Origin: Fasciolopsis buskii
Lineage: Eukaryota > Platyhelminthes > Trematoda > Plagiorchiida > Fasciolidae
Length of the DNA: 64,000 bases
Direction of reading: 5' to 3'
NCBI GenBank assembly: GCA_008360955.1
Contig: LUCM01000230.1
Span: 36,223 to 100,222 of the forward strand
The notes under the pieces: model-generated
What the model was told of the DNA's origin: nothing
What the model saw: the letters and a program-made list of their open reading frames with translations, nothing else
Databases searched by the model: none
Program-made: the position numbers and the translations under genes
Shown: positions 25,377 through 38,468 of the stretch, in pieces
Position numbering within the stretch: position 1 is the first letter of the stretch
How the letters are laid out: each line of letters begins with the position of its first letter

Positions 25377-28300
25377 GCTCACGAATGCCTGTGAGTAGTC
25401 AGGGCAATTAATTGTTGTTTGCTAGACTGACTGACCTTCGAATTACACCATGCGCACACACAGACCTCAGTTCACTAGACTAATTGCACATAAAGAATCA
25501 CCAGCTTCGAGTTTCGCTTTCATTAGAGCTCATCGATGGTGAATATCCCAAAATCGTATCTTGTCCCCTTAGTTAAAAGATAAGGTCCGTCACTCCAGAT
25601 AAAAATTCAATATGACTGAGCAGGAGAGTGAATGGCAGTGATAAGATTACGATCCAAATTCAAAATTCTCTTCTGGATACCGTTTCAAACCGCAAAAATC
25701 AAGGATAAGACATGTTCTCTGGCGTTGACCGTCGGTCCACAATCGTTTCCACGTCCTTTTACCGCCACCTCCAGAATGAACAGCTAAAGTGAGTAAACAA
25801 GAACATTCACTCATCAGTCAAAACCAACACTCAGTGATCGGTTATTCCGGTGGCTAACTTGATCCATCGTTGCCAGTGGACATTCTCGTGAGACGATTTT
25901 GCTCAGCTTATCGATTGGCGTAGTCAGTGCGATGACAATTCAGCTGTATTAACGTTTGACGATGGTAATGGATAAACCCAATAAATAATCGGTAGCCTTA
26001 GAACCACAACCTGTACACTTGGAACTCTTCATATGAGTGGTCAGATTGAAATGTGGTGCCAGAATTGCCGCTGTTATGATCGGGTAATTAGCAAATCAAT
26101 CCAGAAACGCTGATGACTGAATCATCTTATGGCCGATTTAGAACTCCATGCTCTGGTCCTCTGTGGGGTGATGGAACTTGGATAATCTAGAGTTTATCAA
26201 AACAGAAACAGGGTACCCATTGAAAAATTTCAATATTCGTGATATCCACACTGCCAAACAAGAGAATATGATCAGGTACTGACTGGTCATGAAACGGACG
26301 CGATTTTCTCCATGAATTAGGGATTTGGAAAATGTTGGTTCATGTTGGCACTTTGTTTCGTCGAAGTTTTCCGAAAGGAAGTTCGGTTGTGCGGTCGATC
26401 AAACCAGATGTTAATTGTAACCAAAATTTCACGAGAATTCCACAACTATTAGGTAACTTCATGTACAAAAATCCTAATTAGTCTAAAATACGAATATTTT
26501 TGATTATTCGAGTTGTTGAACGATAACTGTCAGTATGAGAATAAACGCAAACACATGCACACCAAGGGCTTGGTCGCAACTAGTCATATGCCGATAAAGG
26601 GAAATAAACAAAGTCGGCCACTGGCTCCGGATAAATAGATCTGCTGCTGACAATGTTAACGATAGATTCCGCGGTGAAGCCATTCGGTTGGTTATTATTA
26701 TACGCTGACTGAGGAAAAGTTGTTTTGACCCAGAAGGCAACTTCAGCTTTCAGTTACAGTCAACATACTAGGGATGAATACAAGAACCATCCTCACAATG
26801 CATTACAAAAGAATGGTTCCTGGTGAAGTTCACTATTCTGTCCTTCATCTTTTGAATCGTGAGGTTGTAATATCAGTTGCGATACAACAAAAAAACTTTT
26901 ACCTAAGCAGAAACCGGTATTAGGAAAATACTTAAGGCTATTGGTAAGTCTGATCAGACCAATTCTCAGAATTAAACCCCACTGAGCCCTGAGATGCATG
27001 GATTGTGCATTACTAGGAACTAAAAACACAAATGCGTATAAACTTAACACACAGAAAAAAACTGAACGTCACATTGTACAGGAAATGCGCATGCGGAAAT
27101 GCGCAAATCGTCTCTAGCCATAGATATTGTCGGAATGCGGATATTAAACTTCATCCAATTTGAAAACTGCACAGAATGATCCCTTGGCTCGGTCGTGGCA
27201 CCTTGGTTTAAGTGTTTGTTTGTGTAGGTTGGTGGAAGCATGGTCGGATAGATGAACGTGTGTACACGACCAGCGTAAGAAGTTCCTACTTTGAGATAAG
27301 AATGCAATGCACCTATCTTTGACTCACACAATGGCACCCGACCACAATCAACTGTCAGAAGCGTGCACTTCACAGCATGAGAGTTAGCCCTCCTTCCGAT
27401 GGAACTAAGATGGCGATCAGTCATCAAAGCACTAATTTCTTTTCCGTCTGTCACGTTGGCTGTGCGTTTCCTATCCTTTCAGAAATTCTCTGTGACATCT
27501 CCACAAGCATTCTTTGTGAGGAAGGTCGTTTCCGGATAGAAAAGACGTCTTTACATCACTAAAGTTACGGATATTTGTGTGCATGTACGATGGTCCGGTA
27601 CTACTTAGAATTCATTCCACTTTCCAATTAGTGCTCCACTCCAAGTTTGCTACATTCGTTCTCGGGTTTCCTTCGGCTAATCATGTCATTCGCGTTCCAA
27701 TCTCATGCTGATTCCACTCACAATGCCCAGATCGGAGACAAGTAGATGGCAGCTCGTTGAGTGTCTGAACATCATCAATTGTGTACAGAGTCACAGGATT
27801 CGATGACATACCGATCACTGGGCAACGAAACCAGAGTCCAAATGACATGCATCACGATCTCGATGACCAGCGGCTCAAACAAGTTTTCCAAATCAGCTTT
27901 TGCCTTCATTAGTTGCACGGGACAAATCCCGATATTTTGCCTTTCATATCTTGCGGTTACTGCAGCCCCAAACATCGAAAGCAACTATTTCGTCGTATAT
28001 GAGTAATTAACAGACACAAAGGTTTTGCAGTAAAATTAACCGACCGACATGACACAAATCAAAATGGCGTCCCCTAAATTTATGCATCTTCTGCAACACT
28101 GTTCAGTGTGATTCACTTGAAGAATTAAATGACAAGAAATGTAAATTATGCCCTTATCTATGTATACTGTTTTTCATTACGGAAAAAGACTAGATGGCTT
28201 ACCGTTTTTTCGACGCCCTTTGAAATTCGCACGGTTCAGATTCGTTGACATTTGACTAATTATTCAAGGGAAATTAATCTGATTTTCAAAAAGCAACACA

Positions 28301-29284
28301 ACCAGATAATTCCATTTTGTTTTCTGAAGGTAACTTCTTGCCAAGCGCCACGGAGCATTTCAAAACGGATTGTTCCATGCCCGAACAGTTTTGTGAAGAG
28401 CTCTTAAACGTGATATCAAGGCATAATTGACAAAGTGGAACTTTCAGAAGAAAAAATAAAGTCCGAAATCTAAAAGCAAAACCCACAATCAAGAAACCTA
28501 GAACAGTTCAGCCGAGTAATTGCTGCACCAAAGGAGGTAGTCCAATGGTACCGCGTGGAGTGATAGGAAAAGCCTAAGCAGTTTCCCCCGGGAAATAATA
28601 GACAAAGAGTCCCCAATACAACACATCTGCAATCCCGGGATCAAACAGTGATTTTGATGTTCGTGAGGAGGGTGATAGATATCTGCTTTCATGGCAAGCG
28701 AGATGTTTGTTTGAGTGACTCACAGGAAGCTTTGGGCTCGAGCAATTGAGAACGTAGGAACTTGCAGGGGCAGATGGTGGTAGGGTGGTAAACGGCATTC
28801 AAGCTGGGAGTCCTGAAATCAGCTGCAGAAGTATATGCACAACTGATTAGCCCTAATAAGAGCAAAACTCGGGTCTGCAGCATTCCGCTGCACCATTAAC
28901 CATATTACCGGATGTCTGTCCTTGAAAGATGTATTTCGAAGAGCAGTCGGCCAGGTATGAAAAATCAAGCGTGTGTTATTCCGCGCACCTTCAATTAGGA
29001 ACCGACACGACCCGTTTAGGAAACAAACATTGCCTACTTATGAGCAGCTACGCACGTCAAATGGAAAAACACTAACATTCAAGCGTTGGGATTTTGGTCG
29101 ACACTTCTAGGATTAAACAGGAGGCATTCAGCTAAGCGTAAAATACAAATGCGGACACTCTTTCACAGAAAAAGAATAAAAGAAATGTCGAGTTCCACGA
29201 GTTGTTTCGCTTTCCTGCAGACGAATAATCGTTGTGATGCACATACGGGGAAGAATTCTGTGTGTAATTATTCAAAACTTAGTA
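25377..29284. other. Unassigned region up to the RTE 3' end
   Basis: Nearly 4 kb without a recognised gene. Several 60-136 codon open frames occur on both strands. The only one with a suggestive feature is a signal-peptide-like frame at 28689-28883 (minus), listed separately. Confidence 0.45.
28689..28883 (-). other. Short open frame with signal-peptide-like N-terminus
   Basis: From an ATG at 28883 the frame begins MLQTRVLLLLGLISCAYTSA, which has the charge, hydrophobic core and small residues of a secretory signal, and continues for 64 codons. Within it the DNA reads cctgtgagtcac near codon 54, which resembles a 5' splice donor. This would fit a first exon of a secreted protein. There is no homology I can name and no supporting promoter or next exon, so chance is the default explanation. 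Confidence 0.15.
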
Positions 29285-31040
29285 AAGCCCCATCATCGTC
29301 ATCGTCTTTCAGCGTTAAACAGCAACGCAAGCCCCACTGACCGCTACCTTTTCCCCACGGTTACATGTTTCCATAAAAAGACTGAATATCCAAGGCGGAC
29401 AAAGAGTGGACCTACATAAATGGGAAAGATTGTAAAGCTGCTCTAGCCAACATATGGTATAAGTATACAAACGCACTCTTTTAATCATTCTGCTTCGATG
29501 GAAAATGACAACAAGATCGCCACAGTTTGTGGTTTATTGCCATTTCCTCGAGTATATTCAGCCAACCAGTTGACGAGCCTTCCGGACCCCAACCAGGAAG
29601 AAACGAGACACCTAATTCACTTAAGTTCGCTGTGCGTTTTCTCAATAAACGTTGCCGAGTCATCTATTGACCTCCAAATGGCTTCTTCCGTTGCTTGGGG
29701 GCAACCCAAAATAGGACACGGTATGGTAGACGAGTGTTCGCCATACGCAACACGTGACCCAACCAACGCAGTCTAATAAGTTTCACGTGCTGGTATAAGG
29801 CATTCTGGGAATCTGTACCAATTACGAGATTCCTGACCTCCACAATATTCACCTGATCACTCCATTCAATCCTAGCCATACTATGTAGACATCAGTGGTC
29901 GAAAACCTCCAACCGACGGACATCTCCCACACATATATTCCATGTCTCGCAACCGTGCAACAGAACTGAGCGCAATGTGTCACGGTTCACACGACCGTTC
30001 AACTTCAGTTAAATATTAGGCCGATTCCACAAGTGCTTCAGTCCAGCGTAAGCTGCTCGAGCCTTTGAGATACGCGTACTCGCTTTCACTGCCGCAGCTA
30101 CCAAGGTAGGTGAAACGGTCTACAATCAGTTGTTCCTCGCTGCTTAGCACCAAGTTCGGCACTACTGTCGTCCAGTCCTGCAACAACACTTCGCACTTTG
30201 AAGGTGCAAACCACATACCAAACCGAGCAACCAACCTCGAGAGTCTATCTAGTGCGCATGTTCCGCGGATTCGAACAAGCACACAAAGTCATCTGCATAG
30301 TGCAAGCCACATGGCTTCCCTCCATTTCCCTGTTCGATTCCTACGTTCTGAAGAACTCCTAAAGTATCTTCCATCACCTCGCCTATGACGAAGTTGAACA
30401 AGAATGGAGAGATGGGACACCCTTATCGAACGCCGCTAGTCGTTTCGAATGAACTTGATAGTTCGCCGTTTACCCACACGCGACTATAGATATGCAAGTA
30501 CAATGCTCACAACAGGTTCACAAACTTAGTTGGCATACCCTTTCGGTGGAGAGCACTAAATAGTGCTGGCCGATCCACGGAGTCGAAAGCACCTTTCAAG
30601 TCGAGGAAGATTACGATCTTAGGGCGGCGGTGTATGTGGCGCATTTCGAGTATCTGTCGAAGAGTGAATATCTGGTCGATGCAACCTCGACCTGGACGAA
30701 ATCCGGCCCGTAGTTCGCGGATGTTACCCCTGCGAATCGGTATCAAACGGCGCAGTATTACTGAAGCTAAGACCTTAGTAACTATCGGAATTAAAGGAAT
30801 CCCCCGATGATTGCTGCAGTCACTCTGTGTGCCCTTCTTGAGGATGGGTACAATCAGTTACTCACTTTACGACAACGGAATACGTTTCTCGTTCCAACTA
30901 TCACGAAGCAAGGAGATAAGTAATTTCATCGGGGCATCTCCACCAAATTTGAAAAAGAGTGGGAGATGTTCGTCAGGACCGGCCGCGTTGTATTTGGCCG
31001 TCGTTTCGAATACCTTGGGTAGACTTTCTCAAGACAGGGT
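29285..31040 (-). mobile_element. RTE-like non-LTR retrotransposon, RT and C-terminal region, decayed
   Basis: Reading the minus strand from about 31.0 kb downwards, the order matches RTE-type RT: AGPDEHLPLFFKFGGDAP, IVPILKKGTQSD, NHRGIPLIPIVTKVLASVIL, AGFRPGRGCIDQIFTLRQIL, FLDLKGAFDSVDRPALFSAL, then VR-stop-GCPISPFLFNFVIG. The catalytic box LHYADDFVCLF follows (YADD at 30288-30299), then DRFTYLGS and RLRWLGHVLRM. The N-terminal endonuclease is absent, so the copy is 5'-truncated at about 31.0 kb. Stops and frameshifts are present, including Q to stop in the VRQGCP motif. The 3' end on this strand is a short GAT/GAC-type repeat at about 29285-29310. A second copy of the same family begins at 63585. 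Confidence 0.9.
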
Positions 31041-31145
31041 TTACAATCAAGTTCAATGGGGTAATAGTTATATTTTAACTGGTTTCAAAAAGAATTTTGT
31101 GTGTGAGGTGGGGTGTGTGTGAAAGTTTTTTCCGTTCACATACAG

Positions 31146-31163
31146 TTGTGTGTGTGCGCGCGC
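31146..31163. repeat. Short (TG)n/(CG)n simple repeat
   Basis: Alternating purine-pyrimidine run, TG units passing into CG units. Such a run can adopt Z-DNA. Confidence 0.85.
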
Positions 31164-34009
31164 ATGTATGTACGCATTTTTGACGTGTATGGAAGAAAGT
31201 AGGTGTCCGTTTTGGGGCTCCGCCGTTCACATGGACTTAGGTGATCGTGTCTCTGCTGTCGCTGTCAGTGTCAATTGGGGTTAGCGCCGTACTCCGGATT
31301 TTCAGTTGTTTTTTTTTCCTGAAGTCGGTAGCCCGTTCCAGATGCTGGAAATTTCTACCCGCCATTCCTGTTGGTGCATGATGCTAATTTGCAAGGCTTC
31401 TACAATCGTGCTTCGACATGCTTCACTGTATGATTCACGATTCAGTATAGATATTTTTCACAAAACAATGTGCCGACAAATAATAAACCCTGTAAAATGG
31501 CCCTTACGCTACAATTACCTTTAGCCGTACCATCTAGTTCATTTAGCTGTGGATAACCGATGCATAACGCTGTTTTCAAGATCAATTGAAGCAGCCCACA
31601 CAAACGGCACGATAATTCGCCGTATGCGTGGGTACCGATGAGCCGTACAATAAGCACACCTAACGCTTTCAATTGTAATGCGCTAGTCAGCGCTGCCAGT
31701 GCCCCCACCGGAAAGGTGTTAAGCGGGACCTAAGGCTCCGATACCTCCCTGGGCGTGACCAACACTTCTTTGCGGAAAACGTTTGGCCCACCCACAGTTT
31801 TGGTGATTCATTGAGCACACCTAAAGAATTACTCAGACTTTGGGCTCGCCTAGCGCTGTAGATAATGCCAGGTGGGAACAGCCACTAATCAATGATTGTT
31901 CGTCTCCCAGTTCCTTATTACATGATCAGGTTGTATTTTGTCGTTTGACAAAAGGGAGCAAGTGCACTATTTTGACAAGAAACCTTGAATCCAATTGTTT
32001 CACGCCACCTAGGGAAACACAAGCAGACACAGACAAAAGAGGCCGAAGGTTACCCATATTTTCCATGATAAGATTGACCAGCAAAATCAAGGCATTTACA
32101 CAGCACCAATCCACATTGGAGAATGGCAAACACGTCGGAACATCAAAGTAATAGTTGGTTGTTCTGTCGACTGATCATTGTAGATGCATTCTTCAGATAA
32201 CTAACGACGTTGAAGTCAAACCGATGAGGACCATTTGAAATGATAGAAAGTTTTTCTCATTTAAGTCTGACGATTTTGGTGCATGTTCGAGATGGGACAG
32301 AATGACCTCCTACCGATGTATTTACTATCATAACTGCATTAGAAGGGTGAGTCCGGTTTAAGATAAGTTGATTGTCAGGCTTGCCAAGCTTTGTTTCACA
32401 AGACATAGTTCTTTTCGTGTGTGCTATGATTGGGGATACAGAAAAATAGTTTTTTTTCTCTTGTACTTCATCGATGTCGCTTTTTTATTCCCACGGTACT
32501 CATATCATCTTTGAATAGTAAATAACGTGCAATTTTTTCTTTTGGAAATAGTTTTGTGGGTTTGGAGTACAACACTTATGTTGAATATACCAAATCCCAC
32601 CAAGTCGGGTAATCAGTTTCGCCTAGGAAAAACCGAATACTGCTGAGTTTTGACGACAGCATCGCATGAAAATAGATCTAGCCTGTTCTTGTAAATCCTG
32701 TATGGACTAAGCGGTGTTTATAACCATTTGGGCAGAAAATGCAAAATAAACATATTGCCCACCTCATTGCGATTTAAGATAGAGGGATGTTATGTTTGAT
32801 TTCAAACTTCACTCTCGATTTTGGCAATACACATTTTGTTGTCAAAGGATAAGAACAGACTAGAATGAAGAATAGTCATCAAACTAATGTACCACAATAA
32901 CAGAATATCACTCTCTTGGCCCCTTTTGCATTATCCCAAGGGATTCAGTCGTTGAATTCTAGACGTGGAAGCGAAGTCCAGTTTACGAAACAGATTGTTA
33001 TCAGCAGATTGTATGAGGATTTGAGTAGTATTTAATCGGCAACTTAAGAGTTATTTTAGCAGTATTACAGAAATGGTCGCCATGCACTGGCCCGAGCAAA
33101 TCGGCACATGATTCTGGTGCAATCTAGCAACATATATTTTGTGGAATATTCGTGTTGTACACGGCAGCTGCTGAAACGAATTTAATTTTAGCAGAACACT
33201 GATGAACTACTAATTGTGACAATTTACCAGAGCGTAAACCGCGAGGTATTTTGCCTGTGTGAATCCTTTCTACTCTACCTAATTGTATTTATCAAACTTC
33301 AAACTAGTTAAGAAAAATACTTGCCTGCATATTCTCTGCCCTACCAACTCAACGAAAACCAGGACTATGAAATGTTTTCTTGGTTAGTTTCTCCAAGACA
33401 GGGATTAGGGGGTTTGCAAAAAGTGCCGCGTAATCAAATATTTTCTTGTGTACCATGAAACTCCGCACATAACGGGTATAACAATCTGTTCTCAGTGAAG
33501 AATGATCAAAGAATGCGAGCCTTTTCAGGAATTTTAATGCGAACTGTTCACAGGTTAAGATCAATATCTTCCATTTCACGGGCCCAAACGGTCACTAGAA
33601 ACTTGATATTTTACTCTAGTTACTTGAAATCAATAACACTATGATAGACAGTACCGCGCTTATGCATAACTTCAGTGATTTCAGTGTCTCATGGAACCTA
33701 TTTCACTCTTCCACAGTGATTGCTTGTTTGATTTCTTCCATCAGTAGTGTGCTACCGCATGTTCATCTGTCCACTCGGTGGAATCCGTTGAAGACCACAA
33801 AGTTCTTGCTGAATGCTTTCAGTCCTTCCAACATCAGAAGGATCACGTTATGGTTAATTTCGTATAGGTAAGTCGATTATCACAAGCTTCAAGTATAACC
33901 ACTCACAATTGGACATATTAAACTGTTAAATAAGTTCACCTATCCTCGAAACATGGTTAGGTTTTTGCTTGGGTGCATATTAAACTTCACTTTTTTGGGC
34001 GTTTCCATA

Positions 34010-34049
34010 CCAAAAGCGGTGACATCTGTGCAATGACAGATGCTTTTGG
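34010..34049. other. Two-part stem-loop with asymmetric bulge
   Basis: CCAAAAG (34010-34016) pairs with CTTTTGG (34043-34049). CATCTGT (34023-34029) pairs with ACAGATG (34036-34042). The loop is 6 bases, and a 6-base bulge sits only on the left side. All 14 pairs are Watson-Crick. Function unknown. Confidence 0.75.
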
Positions 34050-34581
34050 GTAAAACTTTCGCGATTGGTGGTTCTTCTAACACGTAGCCAACAGCTCAGA
34101 TATCACAAGCAACTTTTCAGCAAACAAGTAAACCAAACTGTATTATCTGTACGTTTTATAGAGCACACGCAGAAAGGAATTTAGGGCGAGAATCCCAAGG
34201 TACCCTCATAGGAGCCTTCCGAAATGCGGCATACGGTGGTACAATAAACGCTTGCTTATGCGTTCGATAAGCACTCCACAGTCTCAACAATTTCGTAGAA
34301 CTGTTTTGTTGCGAAATCTAGGTGACCCCAGTACAATGCAGTGAAAGAAAACGTATATCGTCAGAATAAAGGTGAACAATTGTTGATTACTTACTGTAAC
34401 AAATAGAATGCCTATAATTCCACTCATAACCTCGTAGGACGTACAATAGTATTTGCATTACCGCGCATTATGTGTGCATCTTTTCTCTTCTGCCTTCTTC
34501 CATTAATGAAACGATAATGTACATCAATTTTCGGGAAGGGGCCGCGGTCAACAAAGGGCCATCAATTGAGGAAGTTGACCG

Positions 34582-34655
34582 GCGGTGAGAGGACTCGAAC
34601 CCGCGACCTCCACGTACAAACGCCATGACCTTATCCACTTGGTCACCGACGGACC
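34582..34655 (-). repeat. tRNA-derived SINE-like sequence or tRNA pseudogene
   Basis: On the minus strand GTCGGTG at the 5' side can pair with CACCGCC at the 3' side with one mismatch, as an acceptor stem would. Between them lie an A-box-like GACCAAGTGGATAAGG and a B-box-like GGTTCGAGTCC at tRNA-like spacing (span about 70 bases). The T stem and anticodon arm pair poorly and the position-33 context is wrong, so a functional tRNA is unlikely. Just beyond its 3' side, CGGTCAAC (34545-34552) and GTTGACCG (34574-34581) form an 8-bp inverted repeat. Best call: a tRNA-derived SINE head or tRNA pseudogene. Confidence 0.5.
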
Positions 34656-34665
34656 CAGAGGTCGG

Positions 34666-37599
34666 TCTACGAAGGGAAATCCCTAATTAGCGATACACAT
34701 TTATGACACGCGGCTTCGACTCCAAAATGCAACGTAAAAATTATCAGATCTGATTAGAAACGTAGATGCTTTATGCTCAGCTGTTGCGAATAACCGGGTG
34801 TCCAATAGGACAAACAATTCAGGAAGACCATAAAACTAAGTGATGATATCCTTTCCTCTGAAGCCTACAACGGCCTAATAGGTAATTCAGTTCAAAGTGA
34901 TTAACATCCAGGTTGGCGTGTTTCTAGGCTACCTTTGCAGGGGTGCAGTCGGAACTTTGCGCTGCGACCTCAACACACCAGTCATTGATAGTGTCGTTTT
35001 GCAAAGCTGTTGAATGGACAGCCTAACTCGCACGGCCGATTTTTACCAGGGACTGACTGTTGCAGTTACAGACATCCGATAAGCATATGAAATTATACGA
35101 GAAACAGGTGTCATTTGATCCAAACCACTGCTTTTGAAGCAACCATTGTCCAAGATCAACCCATATTTTCGACTTTAAGAACCAATGGGAACCGCAGGAA
35201 AATAGGCAGAATTAGGTTCCATTTCATAATGGATGTGTATTTTTGTAAGGTTCGGATGACTGAGCTCGGCATTTAGACAGCAAACGTCACATCACCACCC
35301 AAGGCTTCATCGCTAACGTACTGATGACGTCACCTAGGCTGCCAATGAAACGTTTATGGTCTAAGGGCCAAGTTCCGCGATCAGAACCACAGGAAAACCA
35401 ACAATATTAGATGCGGCCAGCAGATATTATTCAGAATCCTTGATATCGATATATATGTTTAGATGCAAAGATATACTCAAAACTCGATCGACCAAAATGT
35501 GTATATCTGAATGTCCCTTTCATTTTACTTTCGAGTGTTTAAGCACATCAAATGGACTCAGAATTATTCCTAGTCATCAACCCTTACTGTGATTAGTATT
35601 GCTGATGCATGTCTAAATAAGGGTAGTTGAAGACTCACGACTTCTGCCACCAAAATGAAGTCCAAGAAACACGTATGTCCCCCTTGGTCAAGTGGCAGCA
35701 ACTTGAGTGTCACCTTAGAGGTCACCTGAATATCTCCCTTAGAATACTCGTATTGAACATGCAAAGGGATACTCACGTGACAATCCACTTTGGGGACAGC
35801 AACTGTAAAAACTAAAGGCTGATTGGTGTGTGCGAATAAATTGCTGTTTAAGGGAGAAAATTACTGACTTATCCTACGTTGTGTTCACGGAGGCTAGCTA
35901 GTCGAGAAAAGTCATTCTGTCACCTATTATTTTGATAAAAATGATGTCTCCGTTAAATGGCCAGGGTTACTTCTTTAACAACTGGTAAACTTCGAGCTAA
36001 TTACGGTTCAGAACTACTGAAAAACTGCAAACTTTTCTGTAAAGGGAATCTTCGCTAATAACCACGATAAAATTTGGACCCAAGGTTATTTTTGAATACT
36101 CCTTCAAACCGCCATAGTGTTTCCCGAATAAGACAAAGGAAAGCAATTGCTTGTAATGTCACATTGAAGAAGATAATGGTAAAATCCCAATTACTTGAGA
36201 ACCTCCAATTGTCTCCATAAATCAGGTCCAATTATTTGGAGTAAATGAAACCAGTTCTGCGACACCTTAGAGGAAATATTCAGTAGCAACAGCTCTGATG
36301 CGAATTATCCGCCAAAGTACTGAACGAGGCGAAAAATTTCGTCAAATCAATTGCAAAAAGTTCGGGCATCTTTTGCCCTCAGTATAGCAAAAGCCTATAG
36401 CGAAAGTATTTTGCCGGGCTGGGAAAAATGACTGATAAGCGTCGATGTGTAAGATGTTTGCGGCCGTGAAGCACGCATAAAAGAAACACGTCGACTGATT
36501 TCATGCAGATTTAATTTTAGAGACTGATTGGTTTTGCCGATGAGTGCACCGATTACTGCGGTTCAGAAAATCGCACATCACAAGGGAAACTCCGCATTTT
36601 AGTTCGTTTCGCGGGCAAATAGGAACAGCATTCATCTCAATGATATGCATGTCATTGGATTCAAACCAAAGGCTTTCTAAAACACTTAAACTGTTACAGT
36701 CATTCTAAAAATTACAATTTAACACCCATTTCAGTTGTTCAATTAAAATGATTGCTGTACAGCATAATGCCTTGTATCTTGCCTGACTCGAGACTCACCG
36801 GCTTTTCAGGGAGGGGGAATACTGGCTATTTATTCAGTGTTAACTACCTAAGACCACAATGGTTTCAACATATTCAAGATGACTTTGAATAAACTAGTAG
36901 CATTACCTTGGATTCGGTATTCAAATGTGTAACGGGATACTGGATAAGCGAATCATGTATTTCCGCTTACTAAAGTAGCAAAGCAATCCTACAACAAGAC
37001 TCTTAACACCTTTGATTGCCCTTTGGCCGTTCTTACAGCTGTCTTTTGACAGTGTGTCATGAAAGGTAGAAAGGAAAGACAAATAATCTCGATCGAATAT
37101 ACCCCTTCCTTTTTTCCTACACTTTATTACTGCTTTTACCTTAACTCGCGTTTGCTCATGAGACTTAGGTTTTCACTACACTGACTGTGTTGCAAATTCC
37201 CCTGTCAGACACAAACTATTAACACAAAACAGATAAAGTTGGGTTCCATCTCATTAACTATCTTTTCACTACATTATTTTTACAAGAATAGTTAGCTTTT
37301 ATTGCTGAGATACTGAAAATATTACCACTTTACCAAGGCAACAAGTTGCAATAATAAAATAAATATCGTCGTGTTTAATGTTTTATAACCATTAACTTTG
37401 GCTATTCGTTTTCCTTACTCCCGGAAACCGCAGACACCGAAACGGTCGTACCAGTAGAATTTCTTTTTCGGAGCCACTACTGTCTGGATGGTCAAGTCAG
37501 AGAAACTGCGACGTTTCATTGCACCCGAAAGTCCAGAATAAGTTCTCGTCAATAGTTGAGCTCACCAATTAAGAAGCCGCACACTTTCGTGTTGACAAA
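34666..37599. other. Unassigned region, no gene recognised
   Basis: About 2.9 kb of AT-rich sequence without recognised coding motifs. Its right part may include diverged 5' sequence of the Ty3/gypsy element, such as LTR, gag, protease or RT palm, but I see no motif proving it. Confidence 0.4.
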
Positions 37600-38450
37600 C
37601 TGACGTTTACCGTTAGTTCTACGACATACTCTCAATGGATGTCCCGTCTAACCTGATGACATCATAGTCCACGGGAGATCTGCAGACAAGCACAACAAAC
37701 TGTTAGATGAAGCATTTACGAGGTTTCGACGAGCCGAACTGAAGTTAATATTGCTAAAAGTCGCTTTCTTTGCAACGTACGTTACAGAAGTTTTATCATG
37801 TAGTGAAGATTCTGGGCCACATTACACAAAAGTGAATACAAATCGCCCTGAAAAATGCGAAATAATTACCAGCTGATCAGTGCCTTTAGCACCAAAATAA
37901 ATGGGAACATTTCTATGGCTGGCCTCTCACTGTCAAAGGTTCGTGAAATATTTTGCACGAATCGCTGTTCCCCCACAAGAACTCGCGACTCAAGTATGTG
38001 CTTCTCCTGGTCACGTGAACGTGACTACGCATTTTCCAAATTGAGGGCCGTAATAACGTCAACGACTGTCCCGGCGTTACCGATATCTCTGATGATGCCG
38101 GAATTTTCAAATCGATTACCGACGCTAGTGATCTGATCATTGGAGACGTTATGTGACAAAATCATCACACGGTGAAGTGATCATTGCTTACGCCAGCCGT
38201 GCCTTAGATCTCACCGAACGGGCTTTTGTCGTTATTTTACTTTCCGACCACATCTCTTGGGAAAGCCGTTTAAATTTAGAGCACACCCTCATTCATTACA
38301 GTAGTTGAGGGGTTTTGAGGACCCTGATAGAAACGTGGTCAGGAGGTAAAAGAACCTACATGAATAAAATTTTATCCGGGAGCATTCCCGCGGGCTGCGA
38401 CAATCTAATGCTGGTCCACTTTCTCGAATTTCTCTCACAGAAAACGCCAT
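37600..38450 (+). mobile_element. Ty3/gypsy LTR retrotransposon pol, RT C-terminal half and RNase H (5' fragment)
   Basis: Plus-strand pieces in several frames keep the order of a Ty3/gypsy pol. The RT active-site region reads DDIIVHGRSADKHNKLLDEA from 37655, but the residue two positions before the DD pair is a stop codon. RT thumb remnants LASHCQRFVKYFARIAVPPQ follow. RNase H begins FSWSRERDYAFSKLRAVI (within 37855-38136), then shifts frame to TDASDLIIGDVM-stop from 38118, then IAYASRALDLTERAF. The RNase H-integrase linker ends in SNAGPLSRISL at about 38440. At least three frameshifts and several stops make it non-functional. The element is cut here: its integrase reappears at 41220, on the far side of a Penelope-like element. 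LTRs were not found. Confidence 0.86.
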
Positions 38451-38468
38451 TTTGCTAACGACAAATTA

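Larger units (their letters stand above)
31041..34540. other. Unassigned region, no gene recognised
   Basis: Contains a short TG/CG simple repeat at 31146-31163, TG-rich sequence just before it, and a bulged hairpin at 34010-34049. Open frames are short and without recognised domains. Confidence 0.45.
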
